A DNA stretch of 64,000 bases from Flectobacillus longus. Its GTDB lineage: Bacteria; Bacteroidota; Bacteroidia; Cytophagales; Spirosomataceae. Below, in pieces: positions 63,017 through 64,000 of the stretch. Every line of letters begins with the position of its first letter. Within the stretch, counting starts at the first letter, position 1. The notes below the pieces were generated by a model. The model did not search any database, was not told the DNA's origin, and worked only from the letters and a program-made list of their open reading frames with translations. A program made the position numbers and the translations under genes. Location of the stretch: contig NZ_JASHIC010000001.1 in assembly GCF_030056705.1 (NCBI RefSeq), forward strand, positions 186,001 through 250,000. The letters run 5' to 3'.

Positions 63017-64000
63017 TTAAACTGTTATAACCGCTTTGCTGGGCAAATGCAATAATAACTGCTCTCGTAAAGCCAAACGGTCAGCTTCCGAAATAGCGGG
63101 AAAGTTGGCAATTCTGAACGTATTTTCCTTCCAAGCACCATAACCGTTGCCTAAAGTAATACCTTGTGTTTCCATAACCTGTTTGATATACTTAACTACC
63201 GAAGGTTGTGTTTCAATTGCCAATACCGTATCTGAGCGTAACTCAGGTGCCTGTACTAATGGTTTTACACCTCCATTCGTTAAATCTGAATCAAAATGTT
63301 CTTCAAAAAAATCATACCATTCTTTTGCTTGTGCTTCAATACGAGCAGAAGTTTCTGAAATATCTGGTATTTGGTCTAAAATTTTAGACAACAAATAGAT
63401 TTCCAATACATTGGGAGTATAATGAGTCTGATATTTTTTAAAATTATCATTCATAAACAACAGACTATTATAGTATTTTCTATCACCAATTATTTCAGCA
63501 TATCGCAGTGCTTTGGGTGAACATACCATTACTGCCATACCTGCGGGCAGTCCAAAACATTTTTGCACAGAAGCAAACCAAATGTCTGCCTTTAGCCAAT
63601 CCAGCTCTACCCCTGCCATCGACGAGGTAGCATCTACGGCAATGAGTGCTTCTGGATATTTTTCTAAAATATTATTCCATTGCTTTAAGTGCGTACCATT
63701 TGAAGTTTCGTTATGTGTCAAACATACAACGTCTGCATCTGAAGCTGGTAGTAAAATCTCTTCTATCGACTGTTCATAATCATAAAATACTCTCGATACT
63801 TGTGGTAAAATACGCTCGGCATATTCAGCCCATTTGTCTCCAAAAGCTCCATTGTATAAATGTAAACTATGTCGCTGGGTGAGCGATTGGGCAATGATTT
63901 CCCAAACCTCTGTAGCCGAGGATACAAAATATATTGTATAATCTTCTGGAATATGGAGTTTCTGGTGAAGTAAATCAATAGCAGAACGGGTAATCTGCAT
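63017..64000 (-). CDS. Class V aminotransferase (phosphoserine aminotransferase-like), 5' end outside window
   Basis: At least 327 residues; the window edge cuts the N-terminus, and the ATG at 64000 is probably internal, since the family starts ~35-40 residues earlier with a Pro-rich segment. The PLP lysine is in FASVQKCFGLPAGMAVM, the phosphate-anchoring GAFGDKWAEYA and LTHNETSNGTHL segments and the D in IAVDATSSMAGV are present. PSAT-like architecture (SerC fold); amino-donor Glu and 3-phosphohydroxypyruvate would be the substrates. A serine pathway role is likely but the missing N-terminus prevents a firm call. Confidence 0.8.
   Translation of the reverse strand: MQITRSAIDLLHQKLHIPEDYTIYFVSSATEVWEIIAQSLTQRHSLHLYNGAFGDKWAEYAERILPQVSRVFYDYEQSIEEILLPASDADVVCLTHNETSNGTHLKQWNNILEKYPEALIAVDATSSMAGVELDWLKADIWFASVQKCFGLPAGMAVMVCSPKALRYAEIIGDRKYYNSLLFMNDNFKKYQTHYTPNVLEIYLLSKILDQIPDISETSARIEAQAKEWYDFFEEHFDSDLTNGGVKPLVQAPELRSDTVLAIETQPSVVKYIKQVMETQGITLGNGYGAWKENTFRIANFPAISEADRLALREQLLLHLPSKAVITV

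Overview
The window reads as chromosome of an AT-rich Bacteroidota bacterium, most likely a Cytophagales/Spirosomaceae member (Flectobacillus/Arcicella-like). Support comes from family content (TonB-dependent receptors with CarboxypepD-like N-termini, M56/BlaI pair, NspC-type polyamine genes), Bacteroidota-type promoters (TTG, 19-21 nt, TAnnTTTG) and weak Shine-Dalgarno signals. Genus placement is inference. No rRNA, tRNA or CRISPR array was recognised.

Layout. 0-9.5 kb: the 3' part of an unidentified gene, a tandemly duplicated beta-helix secreted protein, a GNAT-like protein, a saccharopine/carboxynorspermidine dehydrogenase, and AEC and EamA transporters. 9.5-17.3 kb: a BlaI repressor/M56 metallopeptidase pair with three palindromic operators over its promoter, a DinB-like protein, an NlpC/P60 lipoprotein, a LysE exporter and Tex. 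17.3-22.9 kb: a repeat-rich islet with a small ORF, a membrane-anchored hypothetical, a DoxX-like protein, an acyltransferase 3 and a GT-C-like membrane protein. 22.9-24.1 kb: carboxynorspermidine decarboxylase, which completes the alternative spermidine route together with the dehydrogenase at 5.6 kb.

24.2-39.8 kb is the most coherent block, a pectin/uronate catabolic locus. A secreted CE12-GH28 fusion and a secreted GH105 protein with a DUF4350-like tail release galacturonate and unsaturated galacturonate. ExuT imports hexuronates. UxaC, UxaB and UxaA convert galacturonate to KDG, KdgF opens the unsaturated uronate, and KdgK plus KdgA take KDG to pyruvate and glyceraldehyde-3-phosphate. A divergent LacI regulator sits at the end. 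A 26-bp motif present upstream of uxaB and again upstream of lacI is the best operator candidate. No kduI, kduD, polysaccharide lyase or SusC/D pair lies in the window.

39.9-64 kb: an NTF2-like secreted protein, a decayed IS3-family element, two outer-membrane beta-barrel proteins, lepA, a GreA-like factor, an SGNH-like membrane protein, TcdA, a GT2 glycosyltransferase, TrmN6, RNase H1, three tandem outer-membrane paralogues (the first killed by two in-frame stops), a SCO1/MORN/YHYH/Spy/anti-sigma/ECF-sigma group suggesting metal or envelope stress, a large TonB-dependent receptor, MarC, and an aminotransferase cut by the window end.

The intergenic space carries at least six dispersed repeat families, several containing terminator-like hairpins. 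Together with the M56 sensor's unusual C-terminal half and the shared 26-bp motif, these are the least explained signals here. I did not find convincing evidence of a wholly new defence or mobile system.
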